The notes below the pieces were generated by a model that was given only the letters and a program-made list of their open reading frames with translations, ran no database searches and was not told the origin of the DNA. The position numbers and the translations under genes were made by a program. A stretch of 64,000 nucleotides of DNA from Streptomyces sp. NBC_00335 (GTDB lineage: Bacteria; Actinomycetota; Actinomycetes; Streptomycetales; Streptomycetaceae): the NCBI RefSeq assembly GCF_036127095.1, contig NZ_CP108006.1:7617501-7681500 (forward strand), read 5' to 3'. How positions within the stretch are numbered: position 1 is the stretch's first letter; every line of letters begins with the position of its first letter. Of this stretch, positions 8,711 to 16,942 are shown in pieces.

Positions 8711-9010
8711 CAGCGCGCCCACGAGGAGGGCATCGCCTACGATCCCGATCCGCTGCCGGAGGACCCCATCGAGTTGACCTACGAGGAGTTCCTCGACGGG
8801 GTCGTACGGATGCGCGAGCGCGGGGTGGCCCTGGCACGCGATCCGGAGCAGGCCTGGCCGCACTTCCGCGGCCGGCGCGTCGACTACGAGGCGGTCGCCT
8901 ACGCCTTGGCCCACCGCATCGACGCGGTGCCCGCGCCCTGGTCCGGACGCCGCCGCGGGGGCCCCGTCGAGGTCCCCACCCCGGTGGACCGCAAGCGGGC
9001 GGACGGATAG
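8711..9010 (+). pseudogene. C-terminal fragment of a conserved streptomycete protein
   Basis: An open frame follows the stop at 8630-8632 but has no ATG or GTG start; the only usual start codon is TTG at 8774. The readable part (EEGIAYDPDPLPEDPIELTY, then FRGRRVDYEAVAYALAHRID and PAPWSG) has normal coding bias and looks like the C-terminal tail of a longer protein. Nothing upstream in the other frames continues it. Either it is a remnant or a short gene starting at TTG 8774 (78 residues). I do not know its function. Confidence 0.4.
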
Positions 9011-9049
9011 CCGGACGGATGGCCGGACGGCCTGCCAGGCGCTGCGCCG

Positions 9050-10537
9050 TCAGTCGCGCCGCTCGTACACCGTCACCCGGCGGCCGCGGACCTCCCGGTC
9101 CTCCACCACGGTGAACTCGGCCCGCAGGACGGCCGCCTTCGCCCGGTCGGCCGGGGAGCCCGAGGGCTTCGCCGCCTTCCGCGAGTCCGTCACCAGGAGG
9201 ACCCGCCGCTGCTCCCGCAGGGCCGCCGAGATCCGTGCCGGGTCGGCCTCCTCGCCCTTGAGGGTGCCCGACTCGGCGGGGCCGCGGGACAGCGCGATGT
9301 CCTTCAGGCCGGCGAACGCCCCGGGCGAGACCAGTGCGGTGTCCCGCCGGGCCGCCGGGACGAAGAGCACCGCGTCGCCGTCCCGCTTCAGCGCGGACAC
9401 CTCCCCGGCCACCGCCAGGACGTCGTCCACCCGGCTGGCCGGAGACCGGTCGGCCAGGGCCACGGGCAGCAGCGCCGCCGCCGAGACCGCGACCACGACC
9501 GGCACGAGTGCGCCCGAGGCCTTCGGGTACCGGGGCGCGAGGGCCCGTACGGCCGCGCCCAGCGCCGCACCGATCAGCAGGGCCAGACCCAGCATGGAGA
9601 ACAGCACGTACCGGTCCAGGAACAGCGGCTGGATCAGGGAGGCGGCGGCCAGCCCCAGCAGGGGCACCGCCAGCAGCGGCAGCCCGACCGAGGCCGCCGT
9701 CAGCCGGGCGGGGAGACCGGTGCGCGGCCCGTTCCCGCGGTCCGCCCACGCGCCGAGCGCGCCGACCGCCAGCAGGACGCCCGGGCCGATCATCATGTGC
9801 CAGGTCAGCGGCGGTATCCAGGAGACCTGGCCGGACTGGGTCCGGCTGAACAGGATCAGCGGCAGCGCCCCCGCCACGGCCGCCGCCGAGGCGAGCAGCC
9901 AGGGCGCCACGACACCGCGCCGGGCCCGCGCCCACCACAGGGTCACCGCGTGGGCGGGCAGGATCAGCAGGGAGAACCAGTTCAGCAGGGCGCAGACCAG
10001 CACGAGAGCCCCGTACGCCGTCCAGCGCGGCAGGGTCCGCCACCGCCCGGGATCGGTTCCGGTGCCCGCGATCAAAGAGACCAGGAGCAGGGTCGACAGT
10101 CCGGCCCCGCCCGCGATCAGGGCGTAGGACCGGCCCTCCTGGAGCTGGAACTGCACGGCCGGCAGCAGCCCGAGGGCCAGCCCGCCGCCCAGCCCGGCCC
10201 ACGGGCCCGCCAGCCGGCGCCCGATCAGCGCCACACAGGCGGCGGCGACCGCCACCGCCAGCACCGAGGGGAGGCGCAGGGTGGTCGTGCTCGCCCCGAA
10301 CACCTCGAAGAGCACGTGCATCAGCAGGTAGTACAGGCCGTGGACCGCGTCCACATTCCCGAGGAGCTGCCAGATCTCAGCGGGGGAGCGCTCCGCCACC
10401 TGCCAGGTCGCCGCCTCGTCCCGCCACACGCTGTTCTGCCGGGAAAGTCCCCACAGGCCGAGCGCCAGGGTCCAGAGGACCGGAGCCAGCCATATGGGAT
10501 ACGGCCGTCGGATGCCGGTGGATATGTGGGAAGTCAT
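9050..10537 (-). CDS. GT-C fold membrane glycosyltransferase (family 39/83-like)
   Basis: About 495 residues from ATG 10537; ATG 10561 and a start near 10642 are also in frame and none has a strong SD. There are 11-12 predicted membrane helices. The first outer loop carries VWRDEAATWQ, the acidic motif that acts as catalytic base in polyprenyl-phosphate-sugar-dependent GT-C enzymes, and the next loop has DAVHGLYYLLMHV. The C-terminal 110 residues form a soluble extracytoplasmic domain (SALKRDGDAVLFVP onward). It likely transfers a sugar from a lipid carrier to an envelope acceptor. The gene is divergent from the GNAT-AAA fusion. Confidence 0.85.
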   Translation of the reverse strand: MTSHISTGIRRPYPIWLAPVLWTLALGLWGLSRQNSVWRDEAATWQVAERSPAEIWQLLGNVDAVHGLYYLLMHVLFEVFGASTTTLRLPSVLAVAVAAACVALIGRRLAGPWAGLGGGLALGLLPAVQFQLQEGRSYALIAGGAGLSTLLLVSLIAGTGTDPGRWRTLPRWTAYGALVLVCALLNWFSLLILPAHAVTLWWARARRGVVAPWLLASAAAVAGALPLILFSRTQSGQVSWIPPLTWHMMIGPGVLLAVGALGAWADRGNGPRTGLPARLTAASVGLPLLAVPLLGLAAASLIQPLFLDRYVLFSMLGLALLIGAALGAAVRALAPRYPKASGALVPVVVAVSAAALLPVALADRSPASRVDDVLAVAGEVSALKRDGDAVLFVPAARRDTALVSPGAFAGLKDIALSRGPAESGTLKGEEADPARISAALREQRRVLLVTDSRKAAKPSGSPADRAKAAVLRAEFTVVEDREVRGRRVTVYERRD

Positions 10538-10731
10538 GAAGGCGTACGGATCCTCGGGCATCAGTTCGGGCAGAAACCACCAGTCTATGGACGATACGGA
10601 GGGTTCCCGGACCGGGTGTTGTGCACGACGGAGCGTGATCAACGGGCCCGTCCGCCCCTAGCCTCGCGGCAGCAAGGTGCGCAACCGGCACGCGGCAGGC
10701 ACGCAGGAGCACGAACGAGGGGCGGTACCCG

Positions 10732-12021
10732 GTGAACTGGCTGATCCACGACTACCGCGAGAGCGATCTCGCGGCCGTTGTCCATCTGATCGACACCACG
10801 GCCGAACTCGGCCAGGAGTCGGTCTTCTCACTCGCCGAATGCATCAGCGCCCTCACCGACCGGCAGCCCTGCGTGGTCGCCGTCCACCAGGGCGTCCCCA
10901 TCGGCGCCGCCCTCGCCTGCGTCACCGGCGAACGCGCCTGGGTCATGCGCATCGCCATCGCCGCCGGCTGGCGCGGCCGCGGCCTGGCCAGCGCGCTGCT
11001 CGTGGAGCTGGAGCGGCGGCTCATCGCCGCCCGCGTCGGGCGCATCGCGTACGTCCTGCCCGAGGAGGACCTGCTCGGCGAGGGCCTGCTCAACGCCGGC
11101 TACACCCGCCAGCCCGCCGTCGCCTACTTCGAGAAGACCGAGCCCCTGCACGGCCCGGCCGCCGGCCTCCTGGACGACCTCGGCGGCCGCTTCCTGCCGA
11201 ACGACCTGTGGACCAAGGTCGCCGGCATGGAGACGGAGAAGGACCTCATCGAGCGCCGCGTGGTGCTGCCGCTCGCCGAGCCCGAGCGGGCCGCCGCGCA
11301 CGGGGTGCGCCCGCCGCGCGCCATCACCCTCTTCGGCCCGCCCGGTACCGGCAAGACCACCTTCGCCCGGGCCATCGCCTCCCGCCTCGGCTGGCCCTTC
11401 GTGGAACTGCTGCCCTCCCGCCTCGCCGACGAGGGGAACCTCGCGGCGGCGCTGCGCGACGCGTTCGCCCGCATCGCCGAGCTGGAACGGGTGCTCGTCT
11501 TCATCGACGAGGTCGAGGAGATCGCGCCCGTGCGCACCGAACCGGCCCAGCCCGGCGGGATCCACGGGGTGACCAACGAACTGCTCAAGCTGATACCCGG
11601 CTTCCGCGAGGGCGACGAACGGCTGCTGGTCTGCGCGACGAACTCCATCCGCTCCCTCGACCCGGCCTTCCTGCGCCCCGGCCGCTTCGACTACCTGATC
11701 CCGATCGGCACCCCGGACGCGGGCGCGCGCGCCGCGATCTGGGCCCGGTACACGGCGGGCCGTCCCGATGTGGACGTGGCGGCGCTGGTCGAGGCGAGCG
11801 AGCTGTTCACCCCGGCCGACATCGAGCACGCGGCAAGGATCGCGGCGCAGGTGTCCTTCGAGCGGGACCTGGAGGCGGTGGGCGCGCGCGGCGCGGCGGC
11901 GGCCCAACTGGGCGCGAGCACGCAGGACTACCTGGCGGCGGTGGCGCAGTGCCGGCCGACGGTGACCCCGGCGATGACGGGGGAGTTCGCGGCGGACATC
12001 ACCGCGCACGCCCGCTTCTGA
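10732..12021 (+). CDS. GNAT acetyltransferase-AAA ATPase fusion protein
   Basis: 429 residues from GTG 10732. Residues 1-135 resemble an N-acetyltransferase: WVMRIAIAAGWRGRGLASAL carries the Q/RxxGxG/A acetyl-CoA loop. Residues about 190-425 are a classic AAA module: Walker A FGPPGTGKTTFARA, Walker B VLVFIDEVEEI, sensor-1 LLVCATNSI, arginine finger region DPAFLRPGRFDY, and the C-terminal lid. The AAA part resembles FtsH/proteasome-type ATPases but has no protease or coiled-coil substrate gate. The acetyltransferase lacks an obvious partner, so the ATPase may present a protein substrate for lysine acetylation; that is inference. A strong terminator follows. Confidence 0.88.
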   Translation: MNWLIHDYRESDLAAVVHLIDTTAELGQESVFSLAECISALTDRQPCVVAVHQGVPIGAALACVTGERAWVMRIAIAAGWRGRGLASALLVELERRLIAARVGRIAYVLPEEDLLGEGLLNAGYTRQPAVAYFEKTEPLHGPAAGLLDDLGGRFLPNDLWTKVAGMETEKDLIERRVVLPLAEPERAAAHGVRPPRAITLFGPPGTGKTTFARAIASRLGWPFVELLPSRLADEGNLAAALRDAFARIAELERVLVFIDEVEEIAPVRTEPAQPGGIHGVTNELLKLIPGFREGDERLLVCATNSIRSLDPAFLRPGRFDYLIPIGTPDAGARAAIWARYTAGRPDVDVAALVEASELFTPADIEHAARIAAQVSFERDLEAVGARGAAAAQLGASTQDYLAAVAQCRPTVTPAMTGEFAADITAHARF

Positions 12022-12066
12022 GGAAGAAGCGCTCCGAGCTGCCCGCCACGGACGGGCAGGCAAGAC

Positions 12067-12100
12067 GGCCCGCAGCCACTCCCCAAAGCGGCTGCGGGCC
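12067..12100 (+). terminator. Rho-independent-like hairpin after the GNAT-AAA gene
   Basis: Perfect 11-bp stem GGCCCGCAGCC (12067-12077) / GGCTGCGGGCC (12090-12100) with a 12-nt loop, 45 nt after the stop. There is no U-tract, which is normal in streptomycetes. A weaker stem (TGCCCG...CGGGCA, 12040-12058) precedes it. Confidence 0.7.
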
Positions 12101-12131
12101 TCCCGCGCGGACTTGGCATCCGTGCGGGACG

Positions 12132-12171
12132 GCCACGTTCCGTTGGGGTGTATCGCCGGCTGGAACGTGGC
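12132..12171. promoter_or_regulatory. Perfect 10-bp inverted repeat in the 349-nt spacer before DUF6191
   Basis: GCCACGTTCC (12132-12141) and GGAACGTGGC (12162-12171) are exact reverse complements, 20 nt apart. No gene overlaps it. It could be an operator for the downstream gene or part of an RNA hairpin. Otherwise the spacer 12022-12370 holds only the terminator and a G-rich run before the next start. Confidence 0.4.
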
Positions 12172-12370
12172 AGCAAGGGTGCCGTGAGGGCCATCCCTGA
12201 TGCCCTCGCCAACACATTCGAGTCAACCAGGGGCGGGGGTGGCGGCGCCTCGGCCGCACGGCCACGATCGCCCCGCCGGAAGGACCGGGTTGAGGGGCCG
12301 GGCCGCCGGCCGAAAGGAGGACGGAGCAGGGACCTGGGCCGGGGCCGAGGGCCGGGGTTAGGGTCGGGCC

Positions 12371-12709
12371 ATGGCCTTCGTCGTCTTCATGACCCTTCCG
12401 GGGCTGGCGCTGCTGCTCACCGCCGTCGCCTTCCTCGACCTCGTGCTGGAGCGCGCGGGCCGCGCCGGTGTACTGCCCTGGCGGTGGAACGGCCGCCAGG
12501 GGCAGATGTCCGCGACCGGCTTCGAGCAACTGCACGCGAGCTTCTCGCCGGGCAAGCAGAACGAGCTCAAGGAGCGGCAGAGCGCCCTGGTCATGCGCGA
12601 CGACGAGGAGGACGGCGCCCCGCCCCGGTCCCGTGTCGACCTCGACGGCGGGCTCGCGGTGATCCGCATGCCCGCTGCCTCCCCCGCTACGGGCGGCAGC
12701 GGTACGTGA
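12371..12709 (+). CDS. DUF6191-like single-pass membrane protein
   Basis: 112 residues. One N-terminal membrane segment (FVVFMTLPGLALLLTAVAFL) is followed by a conserved cytoplasmic stretch: WNGRQGQMSATGFEQLHASF, then SPGKQNELKERQSALVMRDD and a short beta-type C-terminus. This matches, from memory, the streptomycete family called DUF6191; its role is unknown. The last 23 nt overlap the 3' end of the convergent membrane protein gene, so the two mRNAs share an antisense end. Confidence 0.8.
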   Translation: MAFVVFMTLPGLALLLTAVAFLDLVLERAGRAGVLPWRWNGRQGQMSATGFEQLHASFSPGKQNELKERQSALVMRDDEEDGAPPRSRVDLDGGLAVIRMPAASPATGGSGT

Positions 12710-13376
12710 ACTCCGCCGCGGCCGTGTGCCGTACGGGCGAGACGAGTTCGAGCTCGGCCTTCGCGGGGTAGGTGCCCGCGCCCTGGAAGGTCCACAGCAG
12801 GTGCAGGCGGGCCTCCTTGCGGCCGCTCGGCACGCGTTCGGTGAGCTGCTCGGAGCGGGTGCCGTCACTGCGCAGCCAGCGGTACGTGAGGGTCCCCGGC
12901 CGCCCGTTGGTCTGCACGACCGCCACCACGTCGGCGGTGCCGTCGCAGCCCGGACCCTTGGCATCGGTGGTGACCGCCACGTCCCGGACCTCCAGGGCCG
13001 GGCCGTAGCGCTGCCAGCCCAGGTAGCACAGGACCCCGATCAGGACCACGGCGGCCAGGGTGTAGCGCCGCCATTCGCCTGGCCGGCGGCGTGTGCGGGG
13101 TACCGGGGCGACCGGGAACGGCAGCGGGAGGGCGGCCGTCACCCCCGGTCCGAAGCGCAGCACGGACCCCTCGACGCGGTCCGGCACGGCACCCACCGGC
13201 ACGTCGAACCGTGCGGTCGCGTCGGTGCCTGCGGTCGCGCCCGTGCGTTCGGTCGCGCCGGCGCCGTCGAGCCGCTCGGTCCGCTCGGTGCCCTGGGGCG
13301 GTCCGGTGATCCAGTGGCTGCCGAGCACGGTGGCGCTGTAGTCGTCGTCGCCCTGCGGGGCGTGCGGCCCGGTCAT
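12687..13376 (-). CDS. Membrane-anchored protein coupled to a Ser/Thr kinase, outer Ig-like domain
   Basis: 229 residues. The start ATG (13376) overlaps the stop of the kinase gene in an ATGA quartet. The N-terminal 100 residues are Thr/Ala/Gly-rich and cytoplasmic, including SATVLGSHWITGPP; one membrane helix follows (YTLAAVVLIGVLCYLGW), then a 105-residue outer domain with two cysteines, ending TYRC. The outer domain (TLTYRWLRSDG ... WTFQGAGTYPAKAELEL) parallels the outer domain of the adjacent kinase. The cytoplasmic threonines are plausible kinase targets. It is probably the kinase's dedicated partner or substrate; this is inferred from coupling and domain similarity. Confidence 0.75.
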   Translation of the reverse strand: MTGPHAPQGDDDYSATVLGSHWITGPPQGTERTERLDGAGATERTGATAGTDATARFDVPVGAVPDRVEGSVLRFGPGVTAALPLPFPVAPVPRTRRRPGEWRRYTLAAVVLIGVLCYLGWQRYGPALEVRDVAVTTDAKGPGCDGTADVVAVVQTNGRPGTLTYRWLRSDGTRSEQLTERVPSGRKEARLHLLWTFQGAGTYPAKAELELVSPVRHTAAAEFTYRCRP

Positions 13377-15007
13377 TGGGGCGCCACCGTGCAGCGCGGG
13401 ATCTGGACGGTCGCGTACGCGTACCGCTTGGGGGCGGCGGGCTCGGTGGAGGCGCGCACCGTCAGGTAGCAGCCGCTGCGCCGCGTGAAGCTGTGCTGCT
13501 GCGACAGCGAGGTCAGAGAACCGGCGGGCGCGGTGACCCGGTCGGTGCCGTCCGCGACGGCGAGGTCGTTCGGCGCGTCGCCGAGGAACCACTCGAAGAG
13601 CACGGTGACGGGCCCGCCTTTGGCGTCGAGGCTCACGGTCGCTTCACCGACCGTGGGCGAGGCTTTGAGGGTGACGGACACCGAGGACACGATCACGCTC
13701 GGGCTCGGGCTCGGCGTGACCGTGGGCGTGGGTGTCGGGGATGTGGTGGGGGTCGGCGTCGGGGACGGCGGGCCGCTGTACGTGGGCGTGGCGGACGCGG
13801 ACGCGGACGCGGACCCGGACACCGACGCGGACGGCGACGGCGTCGTACCGGTCGGACTCGCCGACGGGCTCGGGCCGGTGCTCCGGCTCGGCGAGGCCGA
13901 CGGCGTCGGGAACGGGCTGCTGCCGGGGGCGGGCGCCGAAGCGCTCGACGTGGCGAAGGCGTTCAGCGCCTTCGCGCCGCCCGGCTCCGAGCCCACCGCC
14001 TGGTAGCCGAGTACGGCCACCAGCCCGAGCACGAGCGCGGCCCCCGCCGCGAGCAGACCCCGCCCGCCCGGGCTCCAGGGCGGGCGCGGCGGCAGGACCG
14101 TCGTGGCCAGTGCGGTGACGCCCTGGGCCGGGGCGGCCGCGGAGGGGAACAGCAGGGGCAGCAGGGCCGCCATCGCGGCCAGCTTGCGCTGTCCGCGCTC
14201 CTCCCACTGGGGCCCGTACGCCGCCAGGGCCACCGCCTCCAGCTCCGCGACGAACGCCTCGGCGTTCGCGGGCCGTTGTTCGGGAGCCTTCGCCAGTCCC
14301 CGCCGGATCAGCGGGCGCACCGGCTCGGGCGCCTCGGTCTCCGGGACCGGCGCCTCGATGTGCTGGACGGCGAGCTCGGCGAAGTTCTGCCCGTCGTACG
14401 GCTTGCGGCCCGTCAGGCATTCGAGGAAGGTCGCCGTCGCCGCGTACACGTCGGCCTCGGGCGAGGCGGGCCGGCCCTGCCACTGCTCGGGGGCCATGTA
14501 GGCGGGGGTGCCCGCCGCCCCGGGCGTGGTGCCCAGGGGGGTGGCGATGCCGAAGTCCACCAGCTTGGAGGTCCCGTTGGCCGCGACCAGGACGTTCGCC
14601 GGCTTGTAGTCCCGGTGGACCACACCGGCCCGGTGCGCGTCGGCCAGCCCCAGCAAGGAGCCCTTCAGCAGCACCAGCGCCGCCTCCGGTCCGGTCCGCC
14701 CGCACTGCTTGAGGAGGGCGTTCAGCGGGATGCCGTCCACGAGCTCCATGACGATCGCGGCGCCGCCGGGCGCCTCGACGTACTCGTACAGCCCCACCAC
14801 GTACGGGGAGCGCAGGGCGCCGAGCAGCTGGGCCTCCGCCCGGAACTCCCGGACGAAGACCGGGTTCTCCAGCATCCGGTCGTTCAGGTACTTCACCGCG
14901 ACGGCCGTGCCGGTGACCTCGTGGACCGCGAGGACCACGCGGCCGCTGGCACCCGAACCGAGCTCGCGGACCTGCGAGTAACCGGGAACCGACCACACGC
15001 CGTTCAT
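13373..15007 (-). CDS. Transmembrane serine/threonine protein kinase
   Basis: 544 residues. Kinase domain at about residues 9-265: glycine loop GSGASG (17-22), AVKYL with K39, HRDYKPANV with H131-D133, and DFGIATPL; the activation segment reads GTPAYMAPEQW. A membrane helix lies near 315-335. It is followed by a Pro/Ser/Thr linker of about 100 residues that probably spans the wall, and a C-terminal domain with a likely disulfide (SGCYLTVRA ... IPRC). No PASTA repeats are present, unlike PknB-type kinases. It heads a two-gene operon with the coupled membrane protein at 12687-13376. Confidence 0.92.
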   Translation of the reverse strand: MNGVWSVPGYSQVRELGSGASGRVVLAVHEVTGTAVAVKYLNDRMLENPVFVREFRAEAQLLGALRSPYVVGLYEYVEAPGGAAIVMELVDGIPLNALLKQCGRTGPEAALVLLKGSLLGLADAHRAGVVHRDYKPANVLVAANGTSKLVDFGIATPLGTTPGAAGTPAYMAPEQWQGRPASPEADVYAATATFLECLTGRKPYDGQNFAELAVQHIEAPVPETEAPEPVRPLIRRGLAKAPEQRPANAEAFVAELEAVALAAYGPQWEERGQRKLAAMAALLPLLFPSAAAPAQGVTALATTVLPPRPPWSPGGRGLLAAGAALVLGLVAVLGYQAVGSEPGGAKALNAFATSSASAPAPGSSPFPTPSASPSRSTGPSPSASPTGTTPSPSASVSGSASASASATPTYSGPPSPTPTPTTSPTPTPTVTPSPSPSVIVSSVSVTLKASPTVGEATVSLDAKGGPVTVLFEWFLGDAPNDLAVADGTDRVTAPAGSLTSLSQQHSFTRRSGCYLTVRASTEPAAPKRYAYATVQIPRCTVAPQ

Positions 15008-15120
15008 GCCTTCCCCCTTGCCGTGGCGTGACCGCGCCCCGGAGCCGCTCCTTCCAGGGGACCGGCCATCACCTGGGACACAATTCCGCCACGGCCGGTT
15101 CCCTGTCGGGGGAGCCCGGA

Positions 15121-16377
15121 TCAGGCCGCAGCGGCCCGCGCTCCGATCATGGAGTGCAGCCGGTCGGCCGCCGCCCGCCCGAAAGCCGGATCGTTGATGT
15201 GGGTGTCGTAGTCGTGGATCCGCGCGGCGCTTCCCCGCAGGCCTTCGCGCAGCGCCGAGAACAGCGCTCCGTCGGCGTCGGGGTCATGGTAGGGCCCGCC
15301 GGGAGCGCCGAGCGTGGACAGTCCGCGCAACGGTACGCAGACGGCCGTGGGGCCGGTGGCCGCACGGAGTTTGGCGGCGACCCGGCGGCCGAGCTCGGCG
15401 CACTCGGCCCCGGTCGTACGGATCACCGTGATCGAGGGGTTGTGGACGCGGACCCGGCGGTAGCGGACCCGTTCGGGCAGGCTCTCCATCGGGCCGAACT
15501 TCACCATGTCCAGCGCCCCCAGGCTCACCACCTGCGGGATCCCGGCCCGCCCGGCGGCGCTGAGCCGGTCGGGCCCGGCGGTCAGGATGCCGCCGCACAG
15601 GTCGTCGGCGAGCTCGCTGAGGGTGAGGTCGAGGACCCCGGCGAAGATCCCCTGGCCGGCCAGGGTCTCCAGGGTCCGGCCGCCGGTTCCGCTGACGTGG
15701 AAGACCAGTACCTCGTAGCCCAGTTCGGTCAGGCGTTCGCGGGCCGCGTCCACGCCGATCGTGGTCACGCCCGCCATGCTCGCCGCGATCAGCGGCCGCG
15801 GCCCCGAGCCCAGCAGGGCCGGCCGGCGCAGTTCCAGGGCGGAGCGCGCGTAGGCCTCGGCCATCCCGGCGACGGCCGCGACGGCATTGGCCATGACCGG
15901 AGCGGAGACGCTGTTGATCCCCGCGATGTCCACGACGCTGTACATCATGGTGATGTCCGCGGATCCGACGTACGGGGCCACGTCCCCGGACGCCATCGAG
16001 GAGACCATCACCTTCGGAACGCCGAGCGGCAGTGCGCGCATCGCCCGGGTGGCGATGGAGGTCCCGCCGCTGCCGCCTATCGCGAGCACTCCGTGCAGCC
16101 GGCCCTCGGCGTGCAGGCGTAAGAGGGTCGCTTCCGCGCCCCGGGCCATCGTGGTGACGGCCGCACCCCGGTCGGCGGCCGCGCGCAGTTCGGACAGTTC
16201 CGTTCCCGCGGCCCGCGCCACCGCTTCGCGCGGTACGTCGGCGGGCACGCGGGGCTCGTTCATGATTCCTGTGTCGACCGTGATCACTTCGACGCCGGCG
16301 CGCAGCAGCCTCTCGCGCAGCCAGCCGTACTCCACACCCTTGGTGTCCAGGGTTCCCACCAGCACGACGTTCGTCAT
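15121..16377 (-). CDS. Tm-1-like ATP-binding domain protein (UPF0261)
   Basis: 418 residues from ATG 16377; ATGs at 16392 and near 16413 are possible, but family members begin at VVLVGTLDTKG. Typical UPF0261 blocks follow: VDTGIMNEP, AIGGSGGTSIATRAMRALP, VMVSSMASGDVAPYVG, then GVTTIGVDAARERL and LDMVKFGPMESLP; the end resembles TIM-barrel phosphoenolpyruvate-mutase-associated proteins. The plant relative Tm-1 is a virus-resistance protein; bacterial function is unknown. The upstream Nudix gene lies on the same strand, separated by 43 nt that contain part of a perfect palindrome. Confidence 0.88.
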   Translation of the reverse strand: MTNVVLVGTLDTKGVEYGWLRERLLRAGVEVITVDTGIMNEPRVPADVPREAVARAAGTELSELRAAADRGAAVTTMARGAEATLLRLHAEGRLHGVLAIGGSGGTSIATRAMRALPLGVPKVMVSSMASGDVAPYVGSADITMMYSVVDIAGINSVSAPVMANAVAAVAGMAEAYARSALELRRPALLGSGPRPLIAASMAGVTTIGVDAARERLTELGYEVLVFHVSGTGGRTLETLAGQGIFAGVLDLTLSELADDLCGGILTAGPDRLSAAGRAGIPQVVSLGALDMVKFGPMESLPERVRYRRVRVHNPSITVIRTTGAECAELGRRVAAKLRAATGPTAVCVPLRGLSTLGAPGGPYHDPDADGALFSALREGLRGSAARIHDYDTHINDPAFGRAAADRLHSMIGARAAAA

Positions 16378-16420
16378 ACGTGCAATGTCCATGCAGGTGG
16401 GGTTTGTTGGCAAGTAAAGG

Positions 16421-16912
16421 TCAGGTCAACCCTGGTTGACCGTCGTTCCCCAGCAGCTCCAACAGCCGTTCCAGGAAGGGAATCTGAGACACCACCAGCT
16501 TGGTCCTGGCCACCGGGGGAGCGAACCACTCCACCCGGTCCAGCTCGGGGAACTCCGCCGTCCGCCCCGATTTCGGCGGCCACTCCATGGTGAAGGTGCC
16601 GGGCACCGCGAGGGCCGGATCCAGGTCCGCCCGTACCGCCCAGATCGTCACCAGCTTCCCGCCGATCATCCGCACCTCGCCCAGCGGCAGGTACGGACCC
16701 TCCGGCGGAGGCAGCCCGACCTCCTCCTCGAACTCCCGGCGGGCCGCGTCGCGCGGGGTCTCCTCGGGGCCGTACTCACCCTTCGGGATCGCCCAGGCGC
16801 CCGCGTCCCGGCGCTCCCAGAGCGGGCCGCCCATGTGGCCGAGCAGGATCTCCACCCCGGCCCCGGGGTGCTGGCGGAACAGGAGGAGCCCGGCGCTGCG
16901 CTTCGCGGTCAT
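16421..16912 (-). CDS. Nudix hydrolase
   Basis: 163 residues. Nudix box GEYGPEETPRDAARREFEEE lies at about 45-64, preceded by AWAIPKG, which is the KGE-type strand of diadenosine-polyphosphate-like Nudix proteins. N-terminal AGLLLFRQHPGAGVEILLGH and C-terminal ELDRVEWFAPPVART are typical of the DUF4916/Ap4A-pyrophosphatase-like subgroup. Substrate unknown. The stop codon overlaps the palindrome at 16424-16441. Confidence 0.9.
   Translation of the reverse strand: MTAKRSAGLLLFRQHPGAGVEILLGHMGGPLWERRDAGAWAIPKGEYGPEETPRDAARREFEEEVGLPPPEGPYLPLGEVRMIGGKLVTIWAVRADLDPALAVPGTFTMEWPPKSGRTAEFPELDRVEWFAPPVARTKLVVSQIPFLERLLELLGNDGQPGLT
16424..16441. promoter_or_regulatory. Perfect 8-bp palindrome GGTCAACC-CT-GGTTGACC
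   Basis: The site covers the last codons of the Nudix gene and lies 47 nt upstream of the UPF0261 start, with no downstream hairpin U-run. A GntR- or TetR-type operator is possible; a coding coincidence cannot be ruled out. Confidence 0.35.
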
Positions 16913-16942
16913 GGCCCCATCCCTACCCCGTCCGGGCGCACC

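Noticed and set aside
12148..12771. Plus-strand 207-codon frame overlapping DUF6191
   Set aside because: Arg/Gly-rich and overlaps the better supported gene; no conserved motif.
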